Below are positions 11,474 through 23,596 of a stretch of DNA of 64,000 nt, one piece after another. The position numbers and the translations under genes were made by a program. The DNA comes from Chloromonas sp. AAM2 (taxonomy: Eukaryota > Chlorophyta > Chlorophyceae > Chlamydomonadales > Chlamydomonadaceae). The notes beneath the pieces were generated by a model, which worked only from the letters and a program-made list of their open reading frames with translations, ran no database searches and was not told the DNA's origin. The DNA lies in NCBI GenBank assembly GCA_004335635.1, contig QAXH01006258.1, positions 1-64,000 of the forward strand, given 5' to 3'. How positions within the stretch are numbered: position 1 is the stretch's first letter; each line of letters begins with the position of its first letter.

Positions 11474-14400
11474 TCAACTGCTTTGCTTCTGCTTCTTGAG
11501 TTTGTTGCGCTGCTTGGGATTGGGTCGTTTCCATGCGGGTGCTGCCCCGGCCTGCCTCAGGTCCTGTGCCGACGCCTCGACCCGTGCCCCGCCCGCCCAC
11601 AGCTGCTGCTGCCTGCGCTGCAACTCCGTGCAGGCGTTCCGGGTATGCGAGCCCAGGTGGACAAACCAGATGGAGAAGAAGGGCGATGAGGCGTGCCCCG
11701 CGCCCTGCAGAGCCACCCACATGCACGTGTACAGTCATGCGCAGATAAACACGTGTCTTCTGTTAGGTCTTGGTTCATTTGATGCCACTCCTGATGTAAG
11801 TCAACTGCCACACAATCTGAGTTTGTTTCAAATGGCATTCAAATAGTGAGCAGGCACTGGCTGCGTCTTTCAGCAAACACTGCAGGCATGTGTGTCAGGA
11901 ACTTTGGCAGCGAGTCAAGCTACACACACTGAATGCACCAAGCTGCTGTTGCTGAGAGAATGACACGCAAGGCTGCAGAGCTCAGGAGAACCACCATAAT
12001 CGTCTGCCGTCCATCTAAAAGCCCTGCAAGAAACGATGGAAACTGATGAAAAACTGAGCATGATAAAAAGAAGTACCCCAATGTATTGTTTCCCTGGAAG
12101 ACAACAAGCCTGACTACTGCTCGCCTGTGGATGTTTGAACTCGTACTTCTCCGATGGCACCACATAGAAGGGCTCGCCACACGATCCAGGCTGCGGCTTC
12201 ATGTCCGTTTCCAAGGCGCGCTGCCCGCTGTGTTTCCGTTTCTTACTACCACTGAGGGGCTGGTCATGCTCAGTGTGGGTGTGCTGGGTGGCCTCCTGCC
12301 AGTAGCTCTTGTTGGCGACATAGTTGGGCATGAGGAGCAGCCAGGGCTTGCCGGAGTCACAACAGAACTTGAGGATCCGCTCCTTGTGGTCCAATGAGTA
12401 TCTGCAGACCCAAGGACAGATACTGCATGATGGACGTGCCCAAGGGGCCCCCAGTAAAGTACGCCTTGTGTCCCTGGCCCTCGCATCCTCCCCTTCAATG
12501 AATCCCAGCGGTTGTTTCAAGGAGGAAGCAATCCCGAGCAAAATGCACAGTGGCAGATAGGACAGCCCTGAAGCCCAGTACAAAACCCCTTGGGCCCTCG
12601 CGCCCCTCCAGGGTGAAACTCAGCCACATGTTGGGCGATGCAAAAAGACAGTTGAGATTCAACAGTAGTTCACCTGCTGCGGGCATGCTTTCTAAGTGCT
12701 ACTGTTGCGGTGCCGCCGCCAAAGAGAGGCCTTTTTAACGCAATGCCTCAAATATTGGCGAAGCCCAAGCAAAAAAAAAGAAGTTTGCCAGTTCTGGGAC
12801 AATTCCTGTGAATACCACTGGAACCGGTGTTGGTGATGTGTGTTGTAGTTGCAAAGTGTGATTGGGTATACTGTTGAGTTTGCAGATGTGTCACACGGGT
12901 GTGTGTCTATCCCCCACGCGGTGAAGTGTGTCTGAGGTAGACCGGTCGGACGGGTCACACACCCATTTTGTCTTTTGACACTGTACGTCCTGTCTAGTCC
13001 TGGTTTGCTGTCCCAGAAGTGGCAGTGCACCGTCTACCACAACACGCGATGTCCACTCCGCTGTTCAACCCATGTGCGAATGACACGCACACATACACAT
13101 GTTGACTGACACACAATGGTTCCTGGCGGTAATACAGACCTATTCACACAAGAACTGTCCCAGAACTGGCAAACTTTTTTTTTTTGCCCACTAATCATAA
13201 CCACCTGATACCAAACTGCTGAAACAAGTAAGCGCCAACAGTCTGGACACACATCACTCACGGTGGGTTGGTGACAAGGACGTCATACTCGGGCACGCTG
13301 CCACTGTCCACGTCAGCATAGAAGTCACGGTTGCGGTTGATGACCTTAGGGTAGCCCAGGGCGTGCCAGTGCCTGACCACACTCCCCTGACAGTAGTACT
13401 GCGGGTGGGGGTGCATCGCGCATGCTACACCGCATGGTCTGTGGTGAGCTCCTGTGTATGGTTAGAGACTGCTCGCCGCTAAACAGAGTGGTGTTTAATA
13501 AGCAATGTAAGCTTCAGCTGCTGGTGTTTGGTGAGCAGCGTTCAACGTGTCCCTGTTCGCTTGTTACTGTCACGACCTGAGCCAGAACCTGGGCGGCGAC
13601 CCTGGGCGGCTTCCCTTGGCACACATACCAACATGACTGCACAAACAGAAACGTCTATAGAACAGGTTGCACTGTCAGCACTGTCGAAGTTCCACATCAC
13701 CACACTGGTTCCAGTGGTGCCCCTGCAAATTGTCCCAGAACTGAAATTGTTTGGAATTACTTTTTGACGGCAGAGAAGTTAACAGCTTATACACTGAAGT
13801 TGACAGCAGAGAAGTGGACAGGTACTACAACTGTGCACTGCCCACAAGTGGATGAAACCACCGGACGTTGTTGCTTCAGACGAAAAGAGAGGAATGGACG
13901 TTCAGCAAACCCATCTCCTGTGTGCTGTTCATCAAGTGCAGAAGTGGCCAGGGCCAGTCATGAGCGTAGAATGAGCCAACTCTGGCAGACATTTGACGGC
14001 ACACTCACAGGGTCGTATATAATGAGGTCTTGGGGCTTGCGCCCAATTCTGGCTGCCAGCCAGCGCAGCACAGGATCGATATGCTTCAGGGCTGCAAGCC
14101 CTGTCTCAAAGTGATCTTTGAAGTCCACGGGAAAGTCCCAGGCCTTCGAGGGTTGCCCTGTGGATGTGGAAACAACACCCTTCATCTGTCGACGGTGACG
14201 TGTGCCATTTGATCTACAGTTGTTGCGATAATTCATGGCACAAGACCACAGGCGGACTTACAGATGTGTCACTGGCAAGCTTTTAAAGCTGTGATCTGCT
14301 GAGGCTATGCAGGATGCCGAGGTGTGTGTGCGCGTGTGCAGCGGCGTCAGTGGAACATGTATAAATGCTCAAGCAGAAGATGTGAAAAATGGGTGGCTTG

Positions 14401-14925
14401 GAGGGCAGATGTCAGGTAGCACGCCGTTCCAAGGGATTGCTTACAGCACACCTCAACGCAATATCCTTGATGGCGAAGGAAACAAGATCTAGAGATGGTA
14501 CTGCAAGCACAGTCAGCTACCACAGCATGCGCACCTGGCCTAGCAGGAGGCCCTGCTGCTGTGGAGCTGCGCACGTCTGTGGCTGCAACCGACTGCCCAT
14601 CTTGGTCGCGGGATGTCTTTGTTCGCCTGGCATGGTGTGTTGCTGTTGGATGCTGAGTCTGCAATTTGGGTGATGACTGCTTCAACACTGTTGGGCTGCC
14701 AGCTTTTGCTGCCAATTTTGCAACCGCTTTGTTGCCTTTAGGTTTTTGTGTCTTGATGCCTGGTGCTCCCAGAGCTGCTGCTGACTGCAACAGGTCTCGA
14801 GACACGTCCTCGAGTGGGGTTGTACCACACGCGTTCTCATCCTCGGCCGTCCCCAAGCCTGCTGCCTCGTATGCCGACAGTAGCGATGAAAACCCCGCTG
14901 CTATGTTGACCTTCCTTTCCTTCAT
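11474..14925 (-). CDS. N6-adenine methyltransferase-like protein with TNPPY motif (5 exons)
   Basis: Minus-strand exons 14925-14535, 14157-14009, 13398-13262, 12401-12125 and 11704-11474 join in phase to 394 residues. Residues 1-130 are low-complexity and basic. The core begins with an Asp-Pro-Tyr-Tyr-Cys-x-Gly-Ser motif (about residues 179-186) that could be the SAM-binding motif I region. It continues with an acidic strand and YDVLVTNPPYSLDHKER, where TNPPY (223-227) is the motif IV of N6-adenine (amino) methyltransferases, split across an intron. Next come a KPWLLLMPNYV strand, a KKRKHSG stretch that could be nuclear-targeting, and a basic C-terminus (KQRNKLKKQKQ). Substrate (DNA, RNA or protein) cannot be told from sequence. 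The intron between exons 4 and 5 begins with GC (CAG|GCGAGC). The intron between exons 3 and 4 carries a repeat element. Confidence 0.75.
12771..13186. mobile_element. Inverted-repeat (MITE-like) element in methyltransferase intron
   Basis: The left end reads A-rich then AAGTTTGCCAGTTCTGGGACA; the right end reads TGTCCCAGAACTGGCAAACTT then a T-run, its exact reverse complement. The interior of about 370 bases has no coding potential. It is non-autonomous in appearance, and no transposase gene is visible anywhere in the window. Its right half (from about 13016) recurs at 37918-38103. Confidence 0.75.
13688..13760 (+). repeat. Diverged single end of dispersed element
   Basis: CACCACACTGGTTCCAGTGGTG (an inverted-repeat stem) is followed by AATTGTCCCAGAACTG and then divergent sequence. 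It lies in the second intron of the methyltransferase gene and matches the right-hand end of the family. Confidence 0.65.
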
Positions 14926-15296
14926 GTTGCTTTATGCTTGACCATGTCTCGACTGATCGCACTCTTGCTGAGCTGATGCACCCCTAATGCATTCTGCACT
15001 TCTAAATTCTTTTGCAACCGGAGCATGCACGATGGCGCATACATGCCAAGATGGATTGGCTGCGGCGGACATCTCGACAACCGTGTAACCGACGTACGAC
15101 CTTTTATTTGAAAACGGCCACATCAGCTTCCCAGCCATCGAACACATCATTCATCGCCATCGAACACAGCACTAATCGCGTGTGCATGAATACCAGGACA
15201 TCTGAGCGACGCAGCCTTTGACAACATAACGACAGCCTGGCCCAACCTTGTGTTGACAGCAAGTTTGTAGGAACGAGGCCAAGCTTGTGACCTGCA
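14926..15296. promoter_or_regulatory. Shared upstream region of divergent methyltransferase and MAM-like genes
   Basis: The two start codons are 371 bases apart on opposite strands, so this short gap must carry both promoters and 5' leaders unless upstream exons exist. No clear TATA box or repeated operator was seen. Confidence 0.4.
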
Positions 15297-18200
15297 ATGA
15301 GCGGAGGTACGTTTGGTGCTTCTGGCTCCAGTTCGAAAAGTATGGTCAACAGCTCGGGCCAGCCCAAGACACAAGGTTACAGTACATATCCGCAGGTGGT
15401 GGGCACCCACGACTGGACCGCTGAGGAGAGGGAAATGCAGCATGGCTGGCGGTCAATGCAGCGCGTGTTTTTTGCAGTCTGGGGCCTGGTTACCTTGCTG
15501 GGCAGAGCTGAAGGTGCGTCCACCTCATCGTAGCGACGACCTTGCCACCGGCAATGGAACCGCGTGGTTTAACGCCTTGTTGACGGTGGCAAGGTTTTTG
15601 GACCCGTAATAGCCATATTTGAGGGCCAAGCAAATGCATTGCTACAATCCATGCTGCAACTGCAACACCTCAGACCATGGAGTGACTGAGTGCCTGTACC
15701 GATACATGCACTTGACATGTGCAGGCTGCCCGAGTCCGGATGTGTGCGGAGGGGCATTTGAAGATGTGCTCCAGCCAGCAGCTACAGGCGATGCAGTGGA
15801 CCAGCTGTTGTGCATGCACAGCTTATTGACCCTGCCCACGCCCAGCCAGCCTTCAGCCAAGCCTCCCATCCCACAGGGCATGCTGCTTGCTGCGTACAAT
15901 CCAAACATCTCAGCAACAGAGACCACCCCGCCAGTTCCAGCTCCGGGGGCCCTGGCTGGCGGGCTCTACACAGCCGCTTTGCAGCTGAACCAAACCGGTG
16001 GCGGAGCAGCCGCCCTGTTTTACACCAAGGAAGTAGAAGACAATCACCAAGAGCTATCTTTCCAATGGTATCTATGCGGCCCCAGCTTCACTGGGCATGA
16101 CAACCTTGTAGCATTGGCAGACGCACAGCAGTTGACGCAGCAAACGCAAGCAGAGTGCAACGCCACCTGTGCCCCTTGGTGTAACAACACCACGTGTGTT
16201 GCAGGCTGCTGTCCAGTGGACATTCCAGAGTGCAGCGCATGCCCGTCCCAATGCAGCACACTGTGCAGCAACTGCTTAGAGGATTGTGCCAGCGATCAGG
16301 TGCCTGTGCAAACAGCCAGAATGGACTTGTGGGTCTCACCTACCAGGCCTGACACCGGCCAGTTTGTCAACTACCTTAACCGACAGCTGCTGCGTCCTGG
16401 CGTGGGTGCATGCAATGCAACGTTGGGGTGCAGCCGCACGCTTCTGGCGCCGCAGGAAATGGGCGCGGCGGAAAGTCAGTGCGGGTGGCAGGTCTTCAGC
16501 ATTCCCCTGCACGATTATGTGGGGAGACACATTGCGGTGAGGCGCATGGGCAGGGTACATTGAGGCTAATCATCATGTGCCTCCTGAGCACACATGGATG
16601 TTGTGGGCTTGACATCATCTGGAACACGTTGTGCTGGGCCAGACCGATCAGCGTCCATAGGTTGTAAGAGTTGCAAAGCATGTCATGGTGCTGCTGTTTA
16701 TCCAGTACATTAGGTGCTGGTGGTTGGTGCATGACCTTACCTTGACCTGACACATGGCAGCAGTCGTCGCTGTGATCCACCACTGTGCAACCAATCACAA
16801 CACTGACAAGAGACTTGTGATCATACACACCGTCACCGTCACTATGTATCGCACAACGTTTGTGCAACTGAATCTCCCCGCGCATACGCCTGCAGGTCGT
16901 TTTGCGAGCAGTGGACACTCGAGCGTCAAACTCCAGTCCGTTGGCCCTGGCTATCGACAACATCGCCACTCGCTGTAGCGACCCCGTCCTAGACGTGCCT
17001 ATGGCGCCGCCAGGTGCTCTCTTGATACCTCCGCTGGCTTCGCTGCAACCGCCCCCACCGCTGCCGCCACTCACCCCACATCCGCCTTCACCACCCACCG
17101 GCTGCCACACTGGCGCCTGCAGCAGCGTCCTCGGGGCGTCCATAAACATGAGCTCTGTCAGCTTTGGCCCCTGTGTTTTCACCCCATTCGACTCGCCAGG
17201 CAGCAGTGGCTTCGTGCCGTTCCTGGTGAGCCGTGAGAGGATGGGCGGTAGAGGCATTCCGCCGCCACCAGGTATGGAGCGGGCCACGGTGGCTGCGCTG
17301 CAGCTGGAGCAGCGGGGAGCAGCGGCGCTGGTGTACCAGAAATTCATTGCCAGCCCGGACGAAGTGCTCACAGTGGAGTGGTACATGTGTGCCAGCTCGT
17401 ACACAGGTGGGTTGGGGCGTGGTCGGGTTGGCTGGTGGATGCTGCGAGGAGGTGTGCGTACACTGGGAAGGCAGGAGGGTAACGAGAAGTGAGTGTGGTT
17501 TGTGCACATGCAGAGACGTAGTTGTGGTACGATAAGTGCAGGGCAAGCGTATGATCAGGTCGAGTGAATAGTCTGACCGCTGCAGGATACTAGCATAGGC
17601 TAGAATCGGCGTTATGGGCACTTGCAAGTCTTTCAGATGGGGCACAGATTATAGTGAATGAAGCCATTCCATGCACGCCATGACGCGTTCCATGCACTCG
17701 TGCCGTTCCATGCACAGTTGCCTGAACCCCATGGCAACCTACCTTGACGTGAATGCAGTCACGCTGCAAGAATGCAATGTAACTGTTCAACTGCAGGCGG
17801 CGACACCTTCTCGCTGGCTGGCCTGCGCGAGATGGCGGTCGCGAACGCTGGCGCGTGCAACAGCCAATGCAACGCCAACTGTACGTCTTGCTCTATCCGG
17901 TGCTGCACTCCGACGCCCTGTGACCAGGCATGCATGAAGTCGTGCTGCTTCTCGTGCTGGGCGCGGTGTAATGGCCTGCAGGTCGCGCTTCAGTCGGCTC
18001 GCCTTGACATTTACAACGAGACAAATATCGGAGCACCGATGTCGGTGGACCAGCTGACCGAGTACCTATTTTCGGAGGATGCTCCTTGCCAAAGTGCTCA
18101 GGGTTGCACTCAATTGTACGACGCGCAAAGCATGCTGCCAGATCCAGCGTTGAACTGCTCATGGAGGACCTCGACATTTCCGATGGCAGCGTACACAGGC

Positions 18201-20395
18201 CAACACGTCTCGGTGGGTGCGCTTCTGTCGAACAGCACATTCACGCAAGCATCACAAAGACTTGTCGCTTCAATTCAGGTCATGGCACTTCAAACGGCGT
18301 TAGCACTGCGCTATGGTGACAGAGGGATGCAGAGCACATTATGCCGAAACGTTCTCTTCCTACTCCATTTGTTCGTCACAGCTGGCTTTTGGATGCGCTC
18401 GACTCTAGATTAAAACCCACATCCACTGTTGCTTGTTGTGTTCGTAGGTGGTGTTCCGTGTGATGGACTCCTTGGCGCCTCAACTGCCACCCCTGGCCTT
18501 TGCCGTGCACTCCATCAGCAGCGCATGTCCCGCTCCCCCGCTGCCACCACCCTCCCTGCCACCGCCTGTGCCGCCTTCGCCGGCCCCGCCCCCTGCACCG
18601 CCTGCACCTCCCTACGGCCAGTGCGTCCCCAACACCTGTGACGGCTCGTTTGAGACTGGCATAGGCTCCTGCATCAGCACCGATCACGAGCCTAAGAACC
18701 ACACAGGCGGCATCCGACCCATCCCTTACTACACCAACGCAAGCACCAGCATCACTGCACCCAAGGTTCCACCATCCTTGGATAGCACAGGAGGGGCGTT
18801 GATGGCTGAGTTGGCTCAAGATGCACCAGGATCTGCAAACCTGGTTTACACCAAGTTCATTTCCAGTCCACAGGAAGAGCTCAGCTTTCGTTGGTATGTC
18901 TGCACCTTGGCTGCACTTTCGGATGGGCCTTACTCATTCTGGGATGCGGCAGCAGCAGAGGCCAAGGCGACACATGCCTGTGTGGAAAAGTGTGCGCCGT
19001 ACTGTGCGACACAGAGCAGCATGGCGCAGTACTGCCAGGAGCAGTGCTGTTCGCCTGTGTGCAGCTCCAGCTGCCAGGTGTCATGCATCACGCAGTGCGG
19101 TGAGTGAACGGGACGCACAACGGGATTAAGGGCTTGCTGGGGGTGAGAGTGTTGGGGTGGGAAGGTAGGTCATCTACTGTCAAGTGTCGAAAAGCTTCTA
19201 ACAGAGCTGGCTCGTTGGCTTGTTGGTAGGCTATGAGACTTTGCAGCAGCAGCAGGTCATGGCATTGAACATCACATGCAAGGCCCTGCCGGGCTTCAAG
19301 ACTGCCTGTGGCAAGCTGATGACGCATGCGGTACTGTCTCTCACACAGTCATCTGACGTGTGCATATGTGCAGTTACATGCGAGGAGAAGTGCAGCAGTG
19401 AGACAATCCCCACCCAGGCGTTCCGTGTGGACTTGTTCCGCGTGCCCTGGGACAGCCGCTTCCTGCCACCCAAGCTGATTGGATCCGGTGTGCCGCCCTG
19501 CGACCCGGGACAGGGATGCCTGGCCACCCTGGTCGACTACCAGATGGCTAACGCGTCCGTTGCACAGTGCCTGGCTGAAGGGACACGCAGTGGCTGGCAC
19601 CGCGTTCGCATCTCCATGGCGCCGTACGCAGGCATGACGGTGGCGGTGAGTGGTCAAGCGACTGCATTCAACACCAGGACCACTGACAGTGTAAACACGA
19701 TTTGTGTTCAATCAGTGTGACGTCCGCTGGCTGCTGAGTGCTGTTGCGTTAATGTTGATCGCGACTGGCCAGCGTCATGGGTGCTGGTTCTGCTGTGGTG
19801 CTGTTGCCTGCAGCTGGTCGTGCGTGCGGTGGACATGAGGTATCCGCGCAGGCTACAACTGGCAGCAGCTGTAGACGACATCACGTGTGGCTGTCCTCCA
19901 CCCGGCACGCCTCGGCATGGTGCAGTGAACGCACCCGCTCGCCACGCCACACTTGCATCCAGTCCCCAGCCATTCACATTCAGACAGCTTTTGGCTTGGA
20001 TGCTAGGCAGCCAACAATCAGGACAGGAAGACGTAAGCGAAACACGGACAGCGGATGGAGCCAGGGCAAAGGAGTGGGACGAGTATGAAATGCTTATTCA
20101 TCGGCGATTACTGACGTTGACAGTTGGAAAGGAATCGTCAGCCACAGTGCTGCCTCACCAGGCATTGCCTTATGCTGAGAAGCACGCCGAAGCAGTACGC
20201 AGTCACGGTGACGTCCTGGGTGAGGATCATGACCGAGAAGCAAAATATGGCAACGTCCGACCTGCAAGTGGCAGTGGTGGCAGCGTGAAGCAGGCTGCGA
20301 CGCGAGAGCAGCCGGTGGCACGTTGGCGGCAGCGGCGACATACTCGGAGCGATCATGAACGGCAAGGCGACGAGGGAGCTAGCGTAGATCTGTAG
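15297..20395 (+). CDS. Secreted Cys-rich protein with three MAM-like repeats and Pro-rich linkers (7 exons)
   Basis: Exons 15297-15513, 15725-16536, 16896-17406, 17797-18212, 18448-19099, 19374-19645 and 19814-20395 join in phase to 1153 residues. A signal-peptide-like segment (SMQRVFFAVWGLVTLLGRAEG) ends exon 1; ATGs at 15435 or 15456 would make it N-terminal, so the 15297 start is uncertain. Three homologous units follow. Each has C-x-G-x-F-E near its start, a strand ending in a Trp-Tyr-x-Cys, a dense Cys cluster, a GWxxxxxPLxxYxGxxVxV stretch and an end like LALAIDNIxxxC. That order resembles MAM/jelly-roll domains, whose last strand carries A-I-D-D-I. Proline-rich linkers (PPPPLPPLTPHPPSPP type) separate the units as in chlorophyte cell-wall glycoproteins. 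The C-terminal 200 residues are hydrophilic, with no anchor. The likely place is the wall or extracellular matrix. Confidence 0.7.
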
Positions 20396-23300
20396 CAATG
20401 CCATCTGCAGGGATCGGCCGACCCTCTACGTCGCCGGGCAGCAGGTCATGTTAGAATGACCAATATGGCATAGCCTGTCCTGGTGCAGCATTTAAGGCAG
20501 CGTTTGGAACGCTGAACTCGTCGACCATGCATGTCAAGGCCGCCACATGGAGTGTTGTTCTCCTGGCCCCCTGCTCATGCACCTGTTGGCACCTTCCTAG
20601 CCCGCACAGACCTCGACATGTGCACTGTACAAGTATGCAGCTGTGACGCAGTAGATGACAACTCGAGACATGCCTAAGGCCATTGCCCGAGGATGAAGCC
20701 ATGATACGACTGCGCGTGAACATCATGTGCCATGCACGTGGCATATGTGACTGCCTTCCTTTGCATCGCCGCTTGCGGCCTCGGATCACATGATGTGCGT
20801 GACGTGCACAGCTGTGGTATGGACCTATTGTGACTGGATGAATATGTTCCATTGTTACTCTCTCATTCCGGTCCATCTGTTGGGCCTGACGGACATGCTG
20901 TGGTATGGAGCAGTGCCGCTGTTGGGGTCTGCTGAGCCACAATACAGTGGCCAACAATTCTGCACATGATGGCTTACAAACCTGGACATCTTACCGTCAG
21001 TTTTGTGCCATGTGCCAGTACGTTTCACGGCAGATGTGCTGTTGATCAGTGCCCTCGCTTGCGGGTTGCAGCACAGAAATGTACATGAAATGCACGTGCA
21101 GACTGCTTTGTCCAGCTGCGTTTACAAGTGCTTCCCTGTTCGGTTTCTTATTATCTGTGATCAATGTGATTTCAGCCTACGACTGACTGTGAGTGGTACG
21201 CCAAGTCTAATCCAGGCAAGGACACTGTATGGTTATTGATTGGGCCATTTTCCAGTACCCATCATTCATAGGGGGCGCTGCAACGCCAACTGTCAACTGT
21301 CTGCTGCTGTGCGTGACACATGTGCACTTATGTCATGAGCTTGTGTGCCCAGTGCCATGCGTTTGAGAGCCTTGCTGGGCATAGAAGTAGGGGAATGCAA
21401 GCAACAAGTCTGGCACTTCAAGCATATTTGGACACAACAACTGACCTGACCAACTGGTGTTGGACTTCAGATTAGGAGCCAACCCCGTCATAGCCGCAGT
21501 CACACCTTGTCTGGCTACGTGTATGCATTTGCAGGCATGCTCATCGTACCATGTTGCATGAGCGGCGGCTGATCACTTCATGTGTATGCTACATGGTAGG
21601 GACGTTTGCACCGTTTCCAATCCATGGGCATGTCTTTGGCCCCACAATTAGCTCCACAGAACATGTGTTTCCATAGGCATTCTAGTTGCAGAAGCGGACA
21701 CGATGATGGAAATGAGTGTGAGTGTGTGCAGCCATGGGGGTATGCATGTGGCCCTTGGCCCTTGGCCCTTGTGTTGCTGGCCTTGCTTTCTGGCGACCTT
21801 GCGTCATGCCATTGACCTTGTACTACTGCTTCTCCAGCGGTGTGCACTTGCAGTCAGGACCTCTATCTCTTCTTAGCACAGACTGTGTGGTGTTGGCACA
21901 TTATGTGTTTGGAATACGGTTGCCAAGCTTGATGTAGGAGGATACAAGTGGGTCTGGACAGAAGCCTGTGACCGGACACATGCAACTCCAGTCACAAAGT
22001 CAACCTGTACTCGGACAAATGGATGTAAGCCACTTGCTCCGTTTGGGCTTGCTTCACGCAGTGTGCTGGCAACGCCTCAACCTATGACAACCTCTCAACT
22101 TGCAACAGCTGCGTGCGGTGTAGACGGGGCATAATTGTTTGTTTGATGGTGTAGACGGATCCTGTACATCACGGGCTTGATGCCACATAAGCGAAGTTCT
22201 TTTTCCATTTAGTACTTTCTTAGCATAAACTTCCTAAAGCCGAGCAGCACCAGCTGTGGAAGCATTAGCCACAACAGCCATGCGTAGCAGTCAATACCAT
22301 GTACGAAACTTTGTGGTAGTGTCTCGCCAGAATTCAGGAGCATGCTGCCATTCACAAAAGGAATTCGATGGCAACTCTGGCCTGATGCAGGCAGCGCCAG
22401 TTTCACTCATGGACAAGACATCACATGACCCTTTGTATGACCATGGCAAGTTTTAAGCACCTGCTCCATCCATGCACATGACCAAAGCCGTTTCAGACGC
22501 TGGGTTGCTGCAAAATGCTCGGTGAATGACCATTCCGTGCACGAGGCCAGCAGCTCAGGCCGTCTGTTAACCAAGAAAACTGACTGAAGTGCAGCTCGAG
22601 GAGGCTAGCAAAGTCCCAAACCAGTACCATTCAAAATCCAAGGTTTACAGTAAAGGAAGACCAAAACATGTCATGAGCATCCACAAGTGCACAAGTACTG
22701 CGCCATGGCGGAAGTCTCCCAAGGTTTGCCTCCTGCTCAACCGAGAATACTTACTGCTCCATTGCTGTTTGGAATCATCGGGAGTTGATTGTTGCACACA
22801 GTTGTCACACAGGGAGTTGATGCGTAAGTTGCACACAAATTACGCATCATGCTTGCGTGTCACTCACATCCGGGCATTACTGATCATTCAGGGGCTTGTT
22901 CACACTGGACAGGGGCTTGTTCATTTGGCATGATGAATACCAACGCGAAGGCACAACCTGCTGTGTGCGTGCCAGGGCAATCAACAGATCTGCCCCGCGC
23001 GTTTCAGCTTGCCTATGGGCCAACCCATGCATCCACAACATAGGGCCAGTATTCTTGGCATGATGACAAGAAAGGCACCAGACAGAAGCTTCAATGGAAA
23101 ATGCACTCGTCCAGGGTCGTTGGTTGTTCCCGTGCGTCCCGGGTGGATGGCTTCTCTCGTGCACAACAGGTTGTACATTCACAGCAGGAAGCAGTTGCCC
23201 TGCGTTACGCCCAGATGTCTTGCATATGCGCGGTGCCGATTTCGGTCACACCCTTCTTGTGCCGGTAGTCTACAGCGTCGCGACTGACTGGGGTAACAGC

Positions 23301-23596
23301 AATCTTTGGACTTTCAGCGGTCCGGGACACCTGCGGAGAACCACAAGGCCGCAGCAAGCGATGCTGGTCAACAGCATGCAAAAACAAGGCTGACAAGGCG
23401 CGGCCACCTAGTATCACAACGCTCGGGTTCACGCGCTTTTCCGCCATTTGCAAAGCATATGGTACGTCAGCAGCACACGGCAGCAGCCCACACTGCCATT
23501 ACAGATACAGTTCAGTTAAGGGGCTGGCTACACGACAGACTGTTATGACACAAGTTCTTGTCCCGGCTGGCCTTAGTCGGGTAGTCGCAAATTTGT
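20396..23596. other. 3.2-kb convergent intergenic region, no supported gene
   Basis: The MAM-like gene and the disordered-protein gene both end into this region. Open frames of 60-168 codons occur on both strands but none has coding character, splice-site support or similarity to its neighbours. TGCATG-type words are frequent. TTACA at about 23498 (TGTAA on the minus strand) lies roughly 95 bases past the stop of the minus-strand gene and may be its polyadenylation signal. Confidence 0.5.

Noticed and set aside
20396..23596. Several open frames of 60-170 codons on both strands
   Set aside because: No codon bias, no splice-linked partners, no recognisable motifs.
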